This document shows positions 31,545 to 40,564 of a stretch of DNA of 64,000 nt, one piece after another. Every line of letters begins with the position of its first letter. Position 1 is the first letter of the stretch. The DNA is from DASXUX01 sp036504595 (GTDB lineage Bacteria > Planctomycetota > SZUA-567 > H5-PLA8): positions 62,001 through 126,000 of the forward strand of contig DASXUX010000095.1 of NCBI GenBank assembly GCA_036504595.1. The letters are read 5' to 3'. Under the pieces are notes generated by a model that did no database searches, had not been told where the DNA came from, and saw only the letters and a list, made by a program, of their open reading frames with translations. The position numbers and the translations under genes were made by a program.

Positions 31545-33917
31545 ATGCCCGAAACAGAACGCAAGAGTGAAACGCCGCAAGCCAAGCGCGCCGAACCGCT
31601 TTATTCGTCGCCCGATGCACCGACCATTCGCCTCGCGCTCGCGTGGCTCGGCGCGTCTGCCGTCATCTCCCAAGCACTGCTCGCGCGCGAGATCCTTGCG
31701 GTCGCCGGCGGCGTGGAACTGGTGCTCGGGCTCATCCTTTTCTCCTGGCTTTTCTGGGCTGGTATCGGATCGCTACTGGCCCGCTGGTTGCCGACGAAGT
31801 GCGGCTACGTCTACATTGTCATGGGCGCTTTCCTCCAAGGCGCCGCCTGCTTCACGAGCGTGATCCTGGTGCGAGTGCTCGCAGGCGCGCTTCTGAAACT
31901 GGACGGCACGCTGCCGGACCTTGCCATCTCATCCCTCGCGATTCTCCTCGCCACCGCACCGGCCGCTCTGATCGCTGGCGCAGTCTTGGCACACGCCGTG
32001 GCCGACCCATGCCCTGACGGCGGGCGGGCGCTGCTGTGGGATACAATGGGCGGCGCCGTCGGCGGGGCCGTTTATTCGCTGTTGATCGTCGGCCATCTGA
32101 GCAACCTGCAGAGCGGCTGTGCGATGTTGTTTCTAGGTAGCATTCTCCTCCCTGCCGCATGTTTTCGCTTGTCCAACGCCGCAACGGAGCGGATCGTCAC
32201 AGGAGATGCCGAATCGTCGGTCTCCGATTATTTGACTGGTTTTGGCGCGATCAGCCTCTTCGGCCTGGTTCTGTTGAGCTGGCTCAGTATTGTCGTGATT
32301 CTCTGGCTAGATCCGTATCCTCCGCCCGTGGTCCGCATGTTTCCATCGAATGCGAAAATCACGTTTTACGAAACACGGCAGCAGCAGATCGTTCTGGTCT
32401 CGCGTCCCGGCCAGCTCAGCGTTTTTGCCGACGGCGAGCCGGTGTTGGATTACCCCGATGTACTGGCCGGAGCGTCCAGCGCGCATTTCGCCGCGTGCAC
32501 AGTGCCGGAATGCAAACGCGTGCTGCTCGCCGGCGGCCTGGGACATTCCGTGATCACGCCGCTTCTGGCGCACCGGCCGGAGCGCATCGATGTGATCGAG
32601 TTCGATGCTCAACTTTATGAGATCCTGCAGCCGTTCCTGAATACCGCGGACAGCGCGGCGCTGCGGAAACCCGCGGTTCACGTTCTATCCGGTGATCCGC
32701 ATCGGCATCTGCTCGCGACGCCAGAAAAGTACGATCTTGTCTGGCTGAACGTCCCGCCGCCGTCCAGCCTCATGGCTAACCGTTACTACACGCAGTCGTT
32801 CTACCGGAACGTGGCGGCTGCGCTTTCGCCGCGCGGAGCGCTGTTCTTTTCGACAGTTGGTGCGCCGAATTATTCAGGCCCCGAGCTGTCCGCGTATCTG
32901 GGCACTGTTCGAGCCACGCTCGCCAGCGTCTTCCCCCACATCGTTGAACTTCCCGGCGCCAGCGAGACGTTCATCTGTGCGAAGGCAAGTGGCGTGCTGC
33001 CTTCCGGGCCTTCGGACATGTCGCAGCGATTGCTGGCTCGCGGTCTGGGCGATGCGTTTCAGCCGGAAATATTCAGTATTCTGTGGGAAGAGGAGCAAGT
33101 CCGGCAACGTGAGCGCGCGATCGCGCCGCTGGCTCAGACGCTGCCGGTCAATGACGACTTGAATCCCCGTGCCATGCGCGCGTACCTGCGGGTATGGAAT
33201 CGTTTTCAGGAGCATGACATCACCGGCTTGGGCGCGCCGCATCAAGCAAATCCGGCATGGGTGTGGGGATTCGCTGGCGTTGTCGCGGCAATCGTCATCT
33301 TCACGGCTCGACAGCGTGCCCAGTTGTGGATCGCGGCGATTTCGGGCGCGACCGGAATGATGGCCGAGCTGCTGCTGCTGTGCCTGTTTCAATCGGCGTG
33401 CGGCTATGTGTACGAGCAGATGGCGCTGCTGGTGGGGATGTACGTACTTGGCTTCGGAATCGGAGCGTTTGTTTTCAACGCAGAGACGCGGAGAGCGCAG
33501 ACGGGGCAGAGGACGGATCTGGCGAAGCCGTCCAAGCTCGTCGCGCAAAGTCTGCTGGCGCTGCTGCTATGCACAGGACTGGCTCTGGCGATGACGATCT
33601 TCTGGCCGCAAGCGCAACGAACGGCGATGTTCGCCGTGCCGGTGTTGCTGACGCTGACCGCCGCGTGCATGGGCGTGCTGCTGCCGGCGCTGATCGCTGT
33701 GGCGCAATCCTCCTGGATTGCGTCGGGCAAAGCACGCAATCCAGGAGGATTGCGCCACACAGCCGGTTGGATTCTCGGCATCGATTATCTCGCAGGCGCG
33801 ATGGCCGCGCTCTTGGGCAGCGTGCTGGTGATCCCGTGGATCGGCGTTGCGCAATCGGCTGCGTTGGTTTGCGCGATGGTGCTAGTCGCGCTGCTGGTTT
33901 GGCACCGAGCAACTTAG
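31545..33917 (+). CDS. Membrane-embedded spermidine synthase-like protein
   Basis: This 790-residue protein has an N-terminal block of about seven transmembrane helices (residues 25-250), a central Rossmann methyltransferase/aminopropyltransferase domain and a C-terminal block of helices (from about 575). The SAM-type site reads RVLLAGGLGHSVITPLL and VIEFDAQLYEIL, followed by DLVWLNVPPP, the usual spermidine-synthase order. Membrane-fused relatives are common in PVC bacteria and Deltaproteobacteria, and polyamine synthesis is not established for them. Two repeat elements are read in frame: 33474-33512, and a perfect 22-bp inverted repeat at 33701-33756 in a loop of the C-terminal helices. It follows the radical SAM gene by 51 bp. 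Confidence 0.85.
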   Translation: MPETERKSETPQAKRAEPLYSSPDAPTIRLALAWLGASAVISQALLAREILAVAGGVELVLGLILFSWLFWAGIGSLLARWLPTKCGYVYIVMGAFLQGAACFTSVILVRVLAGALLKLDGTLPDLAISSLAILLATAPAALIAGAVLAHAVADPCPDGGRALLWDTMGGAVGGAVYSLLIVGHLSNLQSGCAMLFLGSILLPAACFRLSNAATERIVTGDAESSVSDYLTGFGAISLFGLVLLSWLSIVVILWLDPYPPPVVRMFPSNAKITFYETRQQQIVLVSRPGQLSVFADGEPVLDYPDVLAGASSAHFAACTVPECKRVLLAGGLGHSVITPLLAHRPERIDVIEFDAQLYEILQPFLNTADSAALRKPAVHVLSGDPHRHLLATPEKYDLVWLNVPPPSSLMANRYYTQSFYRNVAAALSPRGALFFSTVGAPNYSGPELSAYLGTVRATLASVFPHIVELPGASETFICAKASGVLPSGPSDMSQRLLARGLGDAFQPEIFSILWEEEQVRQRERAIAPLAQTLPVNDDLNPRAMRAYLRVWNRFQEHDITGLGAPHQANPAWVWGFAGVVAAIVIFTARQRAQLWIAAISGATGMMAELLLLCLFQSACGYVYEQMALLVGMYVLGFGIGAFVFNAETRRAQTGQRTDLAKPSKLVAQSLLALLLCTGLALAMTIFWPQAQRTAMFAVPVLLTLTAACMGVLLPALIAVAQSSWIASGKARNPGGLRHTAGWILGIDYLAGAMAALLGSVLVIPWIGVAQSAALVCAMVLVALLVWHRAT
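33474..33512. repeat. In-frame CGCAGAGACGCGGAGAG repeat
   Basis: TTCAACGCAGAGACGCGGAG, then AGCGCAGACGGGGCAGAGG, is one arm of the dispersed CTCTGCG family and is read as FNAETRRAQTGQR in a cytoplasmic or periplasmic loop between membrane helices. Confidence 0.75.
33701..33756. repeat. Perfect 22-bp inverted repeat inside a coding region
   Basis: The left arm at 33701-33722 (GGCGCAATCCTCCTGGATTG plus CG) pairs with the right arm at 33735-33756 (CGCAATCCAGGAGGATTGCG plus CC) around 12 nt. It is read in frame as AQSSWIASGKARNPGGLRH. A single arm occurs between genes at 2712-2732. Confidence 0.85.
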
Positions 33918-33989
33918 CAGTTCGCGGTTGATGGTTCGTGGTTCGCGGTTACGCTTCGCGACACACGAATCATCTGTGGAGAACACTCA

Positions 33990-36677
33990 ATGCGTTGGAT
34001 TGTCTGCGTCGTTCTGTTTTCGCTGTGCTTATCAGTCGCGGTTAGCGCTGAATGGCAGACGGCGGGGGAGTCGCTTACAGCAACGGCGCCTGGGTACGTT
34101 CTGCGAATGGACAAGAATGGCGCGCCCGTGGAACTTCGCGCAGCCGACAAACTCCCGATCACCTTTGGCAACGATGGCTGGTGGACGCTGAAATTCGCGG
34201 ACGGCAGATCCCTGCGCGCTGCCGATTGCGCCGCGACATTCAAGCGAGACGGCGACCGGCTGACATGCCAATACACGTCGCCGCGCGTGGACGTGAAGCT
34301 GGTCGTCGAATGCGGCGAGCGCGAACTGGAGTTGCGCGCGACGCTGGAGCCGAAAGAAGAAGCCGTTACGACTCTCGCGCTGCCCGCTCAGATTCTGTTC
34401 TCCCCGGCACAGATTGAGCAGGTCCATTTCCCGTGCGAGCTTGGCCGCGCACTGAAACGACCGTTCTTTGAACTTCAAACCGGCGAACAAAGCGCAACGT
34501 GGAAGCAGCGCTCCATTGGACCAGTCGGCGCCAACGCGGTCGGCGTCAGCGTTGCGAAAATGCTTCCGTACGATGGACCGGAAGTCGCGGTCGAGGTTCC
34601 GCCCGAGGGAAAGCCGTTTCTGGGAAAGCTTGAGCCGCGTCTGGCGAGCTGGAAACTGCGTTGCCCGCGCCCACCCGAACGAAAACCCGAACTGACCATT
34701 CTATCCACGGCCAACGGTCCGCTGTTTTCGCTGGAGAGCGTCGGCGGCGGTTCCGGCTATTTCCTGCGTTGGGGCGGACTGTTCACCAGCGGCGAGTCGC
34801 AAAGTCTGCAGCGCATGGTCACGCATTCGGTTCTGCGCGAACTCCTGCGGAAGACGGAAGGAAAGACCGCGCCAAAGAGCATCGCGGTCATCGACCTGCC
34901 CGGCGCTTTGCACGGCCAGCCCGGCGAGTGGACGCGCGCAATGCAGCAGCTCGGGATTCCCGTGCGGACGCTCAATACGCCCGACGAAATTCCTGCGGCA
35001 CTGTCATCCCGCACAGACTGGCTGATCGTCAATCCGTATCCGGAACTGCTGCCGTCGCGCGCGGAAAATATCGCGACGCTTGGCGCGGCTATTCGGGATT
35101 ACATCAAAGCCGGAGGCCTGTGGCTGCACACCGGCAGCTATCCGTTCTTCCACGTGCTCGAACCGCAACCCTATCTGCAAGTTTCAGCCAGCTACCCGCC
35201 GGCCTTCAGCGACTTCCTGCACATCGAGGCTGGCGCGGCACACGTTTCGATCTTCGGCGTGCGCGAAAAGGACGCGATTTTTGTTCCGGGGAAACTGAGC
35301 GCGCGCGGCACGGCGACAGGCGGCGAACTGACGCGTGAGTTCGTAACGTGGGCGCCGCATGGCAAGAGCTGGAGCGCGCCAGCCGTGCGAATCTCCCTGG
35401 GCTCGCCTGTCGCAGACTCGATCCGCGCGTACGCCAAAGCGAATGGTTTCGATCGCCCGCTGAAGGAGAAGATCGAACCGGCGGTCCTCGAGAAGCTAAA
35501 GCGCAGCGTTCTATTGAAGTATGCCGGCCGCAGCTATAAACAGCAGGCCGAAGTCGCCGCGCTCCTTCCCACGCCGCTGCTGTATCACACCAGCGACTAT
35601 CTGCAGGGCGGCTTCGACAAACAATATCCGGATCACCTGCCGCCGCGCGCGTCGTTCGGTACGCCGGAGGATTTCGGCGCGCTGATCAGGTCGCTGCAGC
35701 AGGCCGGCAACCTGTACATGCCCTACACCAATCCGACGTGGTGGTGCGACGACCCGCCGGGGCCGACGTTCGTCAAGCATGGCGACGCGCCGCTCTCGAA
35801 AAATCGCGAAGGCCAGCGGATCAAAGAGGCTTACGACAAGAACTTCGGCTGGTCGCTCTGCACGTTTCATCCGGCCGCTCTGGATGCTGAGGCCACGATT
35901 CTGAAACAATTCACGCGCGAGTATCCCGTGGACCTGCTGTTTCAGGACCAAGTCGGCGCGCGCTCGCCAATCTACGATTTCAATCCCGCTGCGCCCACGC
36001 CGTACGCGTACCTGCAAGGCATGATCGATATCGCCAAGCGCGACAGCCAGAAAGTTCCGCTCAGCACCGAGAACGGCTACGACGCGGTGATGAACTGGGA
36101 AACGCAATTCTGCGGCATCACGTGGGCGCTGGTTCCAACCGAGCATGGCCCGCACTGGATTCGGCTGTGGCGGCAGGACTATCCGGCGCACGTCTGGGCC
36201 TTCTCGCCGCTGGCTCTGTGGCTGGGGCACGACAAGGTCGTCTTCGCGCATCACGACCTGGGACAGTTCGTCACGAACCGCGAGTCCCTGGCCTGGACGC
36301 TGGCGATCGGCTATCAACTCAGCTTCCGCGCAGATGCCGACTTCCTGCAAAAAGAGGAGAACCGCCGCTGGCTGAACTGGCTATCGGCGCTGCAACGCGC
36401 GCTGGGCCCGCACATCATCGGTGCGCCCCTGAAGCAGTGGAGCGAGCCCACGCCGGGCGTGTATCGCGCGCAATACGGCGACGCGCTGGTGATCGCGAAC
36501 ACGACGCCGCGGCCGCATGTCCTCGATGCAAAAACGACGCTGGCCGCTTACGGATTTCTCGCAACGAAAGGGGAGATTTCGGCCGGATGCGTGGACCGCA
36601 TCGACGGTGCCGATTGTCCGGGACGATGTTTCATCTGGAACGGAGAAGACAAGAAGGACTTTGACGCAGGCCGCTGA
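33990..36677 (+). CDS. Exported DUF6259-like glycoside hydrolase
   Basis: This 895-residue protein has a signal peptide (MRWIVCVVLFSLCLSVAVSAE). The first 280 residues form a beta-sandwich of the galactose-mutarotase type. A glutamine-amidotransferase-like segment follows (about 300-460, with YIKAGGLWLHTGSYPFF), then a TIM-barrel-like part with FGWSLCTFHPAALDAEA, VDLLFQDQVGARSPIYDF and VPLSTENGYDAVMNWE. This layout fits DUF6259 and related GH36/GH101-like barrels, where the aspartate of 'FQDQ' and glutamate of 'STENG' are candidate catalytic residues. The substrate is unknown. Its stop directly abuts that of the convergent cytochrome gene, with no base between them. Confidence 0.72.
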   Translation: MRWIVCVVLFSLCLSVAVSAEWQTAGESLTATAPGYVLRMDKNGAPVELRAADKLPITFGNDGWWTLKFADGRSLRAADCAATFKRDGDRLTCQYTSPRVDVKLVVECGERELELRATLEPKEEAVTTLALPAQILFSPAQIEQVHFPCELGRALKRPFFELQTGEQSATWKQRSIGPVGANAVGVSVAKMLPYDGPEVAVEVPPEGKPFLGKLEPRLASWKLRCPRPPERKPELTILSTANGPLFSLESVGGGSGYFLRWGGLFTSGESQSLQRMVTHSVLRELLRKTEGKTAPKSIAVIDLPGALHGQPGEWTRAMQQLGIPVRTLNTPDEIPAALSSRTDWLIVNPYPELLPSRAENIATLGAAIRDYIKAGGLWLHTGSYPFFHVLEPQPYLQVSASYPPAFSDFLHIEAGAAHVSIFGVREKDAIFVPGKLSARGTATGGELTREFVTWAPHGKSWSAPAVRISLGSPVADSIRAYAKANGFDRPLKEKIEPAVLEKLKRSVLLKYAGRSYKQQAEVAALLPTPLLYHTSDYLQGGFDKQYPDHLPPRASFGTPEDFGALIRSLQQAGNLYMPYTNPTWWCDDPPGPTFVKHGDAPLSKNREGQRIKEAYDKNFGWSLCTFHPAALDAEATILKQFTREYPVDLLFQDQVGARSPIYDFNPAAPTPYAYLQGMIDIAKRDSQKVPLSTENGYDAVMNWETQFCGITWALVPTEHGPHWIRLWRQDYPAHVWAFSPLALWLGHDKVVFAHHDLGQFVTNRESLAWTLAIGYQLSFRADADFLQKEENRRWLNWLSALQRALGPHIIGAPLKQWSEPTPGVYRAQYGDALVIANTTPRPHVLDAKTTLAAYGFLATKGEISAGCVDRIDGADCPGRCFIWNGEDKKDFDAGR

Positions 36678-38948
36678 TTACTTCTTCGGCGGCAGCATCT
36701 GCAGCAGGCGCGCGGCCTCGCGATAGGCGGGATTTAGTTTCAACGCCTGTTCGGCGGCGCTGCGAGCTTCGTCGAGGTGGCCGAGGTTGACTTCAACGAC
36801 CGCGCGCGTGTAGGGAATTTCGGGGCTGAGGTTGTCGAGTTCTTCGGCGCGCTTGACCGCCTCCAGCGCTTCGCGATTGCGATCGATCTTGGACGCGGCG
36901 AGCGCGAGGTTGTACCAGGCGCGCGCGAAATGCGGATCAAGTTCCACGGCTTTCTTGAAAGCTTCTATTGCGAGCGCGTAGTGTTCGGTTTCACCGCGAG
37001 CAAGGCCAAGGCTGAAGTGCAGGCCGGGATTTTTGGGATCGAGCTTGCAGCCTTTCTCAAGCTCGGTCGCCGCTTCGTCGCGCTGGCCGGTTGTGCTGAG
37101 CGCGGTGGCCAGCACGTGGCGGAGATCGGCGGAGCGCCCATCCCACGAGACGGCTTTGCGCAGCAGCGCGAGCGCGGTGTCCGGTTCTTTCCGCTCCAAT
37201 TTCAGGACGGCCATTTGCATCACACCGCTGGGCTGGTCGGCGTTCTCATCGAGGAAAACCATGAGCTCACGCCCCGGGCGCGAGGACAAATCCACCTCTG
37301 AGCGCAAGGACCACGCGGCGTCCACGCGCACCAGGCGCGAGGAATCCTGCAGCAGCGGCTGCAACACTCCATTGACGCCGGGCAAGCCAACGCAGTTGCC
37401 GAGAGAGCGCACCGCCATCGCCCGCACGAGCGGCGAGGGATCCTTGGTTGCAGCCAGCAATGCCAGCGCAACGCCTTGTTCCGTCCCATATCTGTTCATC
37501 AGCGTGGCGGCCACGGCGCGCCAGTAAGGCGCTTTCTCCTCGCGCATAAACTGAAGCAGTCCTTTGGCGGCATCGGCAAAGGCATCGGAGTGGCCGACCG
37601 GATTGCGCGCTTGGGCGATCCAGCGCGCTCGCCGCTGCGTGTGCCGGTTCATCTTATCGCCGTACCACAGCGCGACGTTGTCCGCCGCCCACTTGATCGT
37701 CTTATCGGTGTGGCAACGATTGCACGCGTTCGGCACGCCGAATTCACTCGTGAGCTGCGGATCGGGAATCGTCATGCCGTGATCGTGCCGCGAGTGCCGC
37801 TGCATGTAGACGGTCTGCGGCATATGGCAGTCGATGCACAGGCTGCCGCCTTTTCCGAGCGGATGATGGCTGTGCGGCGCGGGATCGATTTTTCCGAGGT
37901 GGCACTGAAGGCACATCAGATTGCCGGGCGCTTTGAGCTTGCCGCTGTGCCCGTCATGGCAGTTGACGCAGCGCACGCCCTGGCCGTGCATGCGGCTGCC
38001 GAGGAACGAGGCGAACTCAAAATCCTCCTCATGCACCTGGCCGTCGGCGTAGTACGTCTCCGTTTCGTCGGGAATGGTGAGCGAGTAATGATCGAAGAAT
38101 TCTTCGCCCGGCCGGAACGTGCCCGTCAGATCGGAACGCCGCGCGTGGCACGAACCGCAGAGCGAAAATGTCTGTTCGCTCGAAAGCTTCTTCAGCGTCG
38201 GATCTTTCTTGCCGGTGCGACTGGCCTCCGGCTGCTTCTGCCATGCGACATGGCTGGCGAGCGGCCCGTGGCAGGATTCGCAGCCGACGCCGTGTTCGAC
38301 GAAGGTGGTCTGGTAGCTGTCGCTGTCGGCCCGGTAATTTTTCCGAACGTCGGTATTGTGACAGGCGGCGCACATCGAATTCCACGTCATGCCGCGGCCC
38401 GACCAGTGGCCCCATTCTCCGGGCTGCCGGTCTTCGTTGCCAAACACGTCAAACCACTTGTTGTCTTTGGGTGTGATGGCCAGTTCCAGCACCTGCAGCC
38501 GGCCGCCATCGGCGGGCGTGAGGAACTGCCGCAACGGATCGACGCCGATGACGCGAACGGCTGGACGAGGCTTGCTGTCGCCGTCCGCGCCGCGCGTCAC
38601 AACTTCCAGTTTGTTGTCGGAGATGCGCGCTTGCGAAGTCTGCGAAACATGCTTGATCTCGCGGGGCGGATCAAAGGCGGCTTTATCGGCGCTCGGATCG
38701 ATGGGGCGTTCCGCCAGCGCGTGGTGCGAGTTTCTCCAGGCATCGAAGGCGGCGAGGTGGCATTCGCGGCAGCTTTGCGAACCGGCGTACTCCGGCGGCG
38801 GCGGCGACTCGGTTTTCGCGTGGTCGCGTGAAGCAGGAACTTTCCGGAACTCTTGCCACACCACAAGGACGGCAAGGACCAGCATCACTAATGCGCCGCA
38901 GACAATCAGTGGCAGGCGGCGAGAATTATCGACGACTGGCTCCTGCAT
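36678..38948 (-). CDS. Eight-heme cytochrome c with HEAT and TPR repeats
   Basis: This 756-residue protein is anchored by one N-terminal helix (about 12-32) and faces the periplasm. Eight CxxCH motifs are present in the first half: CRECH, CAACH, CESCH, CGSCH, CVNCH, CLQCH, CIDCH and CNRCH. A HEAT-like segment (about 470-560, 'SPLVRAMAVRSLGN') and a run of TPR repeats (about 580-750, HFARAWYNLALAASKIDRN) follow. The pattern matches multiheme cytochromes of the NrfA/hydroxylamine oxidoreductase-like class fused to TPR, which are common in PVC bacteria. It may take part in electron transfer or nitrogen/sulfur compound reduction. GGGAGG upstream supports the ATG. It lies 12 bp downstream of the UroD-family gene in the same direction. 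Confidence 0.87.
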   Translation of the reverse strand: MQEPVVDNSRRLPLIVCGALVMLVLAVLVVWQEFRKVPASRDHAKTESPPPPEYAGSQSCRECHLAAFDAWRNSHHALAERPIDPSADKAAFDPPREIKHVSQTSQARISDNKLEVVTRGADGDSKPRPAVRVIGVDPLRQFLTPADGGRLQVLELAITPKDNKWFDVFGNEDRQPGEWGHWSGRGMTWNSMCAACHNTDVRKNYRADSDSYQTTFVEHGVGCESCHGPLASHVAWQKQPEASRTGKKDPTLKKLSSEQTFSLCGSCHARRSDLTGTFRPGEEFFDHYSLTIPDETETYYADGQVHEEDFEFASFLGSRMHGQGVRCVNCHDGHSGKLKAPGNLMCLQCHLGKIDPAPHSHHPLGKGGSLCIDCHMPQTVYMQRHSRHDHGMTIPDPQLTSEFGVPNACNRCHTDKTIKWAADNVALWYGDKMNRHTQRRARWIAQARNPVGHSDAFADAAKGLLQFMREEKAPYWRAVAATLMNRYGTEQGVALALLAATKDPSPLVRAMAVRSLGNCVGLPGVNGVLQPLLQDSSRLVRVDAAWSLRSEVDLSSRPGRELMVFLDENADQPSGVMQMAVLKLERKEPDTALALLRKAVSWDGRSADLRHVLATALSTTGQRDEAATELEKGCKLDPKNPGLHFSLGLARGETEHYALAIEAFKKAVELDPHFARAWYNLALAASKIDRNREALEAVKRAEELDNLSPEIPYTRAVVEVNLGHLDEARSAAEQALKLNPAYREAARLLQMLPPKK

Positions 38949-38960
38949 CCTGCCTCCCGA

Positions 38961-39986
38961 TTACTGCCCTTCCCTGCCCCAGCGTTCCTTCAGATAGTTG
39001 TAATAGAAGAGAGCGTTTTCGACCGGAACATTACTCGGAATGTGATTCCCGACGGCGCACATGAATGCCTTGCAGCGCCGCGCAAGCTTCAGCGTTTCGT
39101 CGAGCTCAGCCTGGATTTCAGCCAGCGTGCCAAACGTCAGCGTGCGGCAATCCACCTTGCTGCTGACGATCACATGCGTCTTCCCACAGTGTTCAACCAC
39201 CTTTTCGAGCGACGTCATGGGTTCGAAAATGAAGCCATCGGCACCGGCCGCGGCGATGTCGTCAATGAAGACCGTCCAATCGCCATCGGAACAATACAGA
39301 ATCTTCTTGCCAGCCGATTTCAGAACGGACCAAAGCTGCTGGTAGCGTGGGAAGATCGCCCGCCGGTAGAAGTCCGGATGCATGAACGGGCCCCGCGTCC
39401 AGACCATATCGTCGTGGCAGATGAACACCGGCGCCGACGTTTGCGCCCAAGCCTTGAAATGATGCAGGCTCAACCGGAAGAATGAATCCAGCACGCGTTC
39501 AAAACGTTCCGGTTCGGCGGCGGCGAGCAGCAGCATTTCCCAGCCGAAGGATTCAATCGCGCCGGAGACAATCGTTTTGTAGTAGCCGCCGGTGAAGACC
39601 TGCTCCGGGTGCCGCGCCTGCTCGTCTTTATAGAGTTGTTCATAGTACGCGACGAGCGACGGCATGTCGGGCAAGCCGTACTCCTTCACCGCGTCAAAGG
39701 CGAGGACTTCTTCGACGTCCGTAAACGGCGACGCTTTCGCTTCGCGCCGATCCACACCACCTTCAAGGAACTCGGCATGGCCCATGTCGGTCACGCGCCC
39801 GCGCTCAGCCCAGCTCACGGGGCCGTCGTTGGTATGCCAGATCAGATCGATATCCCACGCATCCTCGAACGTTCGTCTGTCTCGCACGACCGCGCGGATC
39901 AGCGCATCATTCGAACAATACTCCGTGTGAGCCAATCGCGGCGTTGGCCGGAGACGAATCGTGTCGATGCCAATCTGGTAGCTCAT
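38961..39986 (-). CDS. Uroporphyrinogen decarboxylase-family protein
   Basis: This 341-residue cytoplasmic protein belongs to the UroD/MtaA TIM-barrel superfamily. Segments such as 'FICHDDMVWTRGPFMHPDFYRRAIFPRYQQL', followed by KILYCSDGDWT, DGFIFEPMTSLEKVVE and AVGNHIPSNVPVENA, are the usual core. The enzymatic UroD of heme synthesis has other conserved arginines, so this is more likely a corrinoid-dependent methyltransferase-like or uncharacterised member, as is common in Planctomycetes. GGGGGT upstream supports the ATG. It is followed after 12 bp by the octaheme cytochrome gene, which makes a shared transcript likely but does not give a role. Confidence 0.87.
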   Translation of the reverse strand: MSYQIGIDTIRLRPTPRLAHTEYCSNDALIRAVVRDRRTFEDAWDIDLIWHTNDGPVSWAERGRVTDMGHAEFLEGGVDRREAKASPFTDVEEVLAFDAVKEYGLPDMPSLVAYYEQLYKDEQARHPEQVFTGGYYKTIVSGAIESFGWEMLLLAAAEPERFERVLDSFFRLSLHHFKAWAQTSAPVFICHDDMVWTRGPFMHPDFYRRAIFPRYQQLWSVLKSAGKKILYCSDGDWTVFIDDIAAAGADGFIFEPMTSLEKVVEHCGKTHVIVSSKVDCRTLTFGTLAEIQAELDETLKLARRCKAFMCAVGNHIPSNVPVENALFYYNYLKERWGREGQ

Positions 39987-40123
39987 GGCGACCCCCTACA
40001 GGAGACGCATCGTTATAGCGGAGAGGGCCTTGGCAGAACAGCCACAGATACTAATTGCATACGGCCCGCGCGCCGATACAGTTATGTGCCTTTGGTTTTT
40101 GCATGCCGCATGGCAGAAAAGAT

Positions 40124-40564
40124 ATGACAGCTCCAGCAGGATTGAACACAGCCGGAATGCGGCTGCACCATATCGGATGCGCGGTGCGCGACATGGCCGC
40201 TGCGCTTGGCTATTACACCCAGTCGCTAGGACTGAAGCAAACGACCGAACCGATCGAAGTGGCATCGCAAAAAGTCCGTGTGTGTTTTCTTGACCTGGGG
40301 CCGGGAATCTACCTGGAGCTCGTTGAGGGGCTCGAGCCCGGATCGCCCGTCGATCGAATCGTCTCTCAAACCGGCGGCGGCGTGTATCACCTGTGCTTTG
40401 AAGTCGAGAACCTGGATGCCGCCATCGAGCGGTTGCGCGGCGAAGGATTTTTCCGGCTCAAGCGCTTTGAAATGCCGGCGCACGGCATGCGCCGCTTTGC
40501 GTTCATGCTCACGCCCGACCGGCAACTGTTCGAGCTGTGCGAAGCAGACAAGAGCGGCGCATGA
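40124..40564 (+). CDS. VOC-family protein, methylmalonyl-CoA epimerase-like
   Basis: This 146-residue protein of the vicinal oxygen chelate (glyoxalase) fold has two beta-alpha-beta-beta-beta modules. The first metal histidine is in RLHHIGCAVRDM and the second in GGGVYHLCFEVENLD; acidic ligands are in 'IYLELVE' and 'LFELCEA'. The spacing fits methylmalonyl-CoA epimerase and related lyases, but no mutase gene lies near. The ATG at 40124 is used; one at 40157 would just precede the first strand. Its stop overlaps the start of the radical SAM/SPASM gene (ATGA), so translation is coupled. It probably acts on the product or carrier-bound intermediate of that pathway. Confidence 0.82.
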   Translation: MTAPAGLNTAGMRLHHIGCAVRDMAAALGYYTQSLGLKQTTEPIEVASQKVRVCFLDLGPGIYLELVEGLEPGSPVDRIVSQTGGGVYHLCFEVENLDAAIERLRGEGFFRLKRFEMPAHGMRRFAFMLTPDRQLFELCEADKSGA

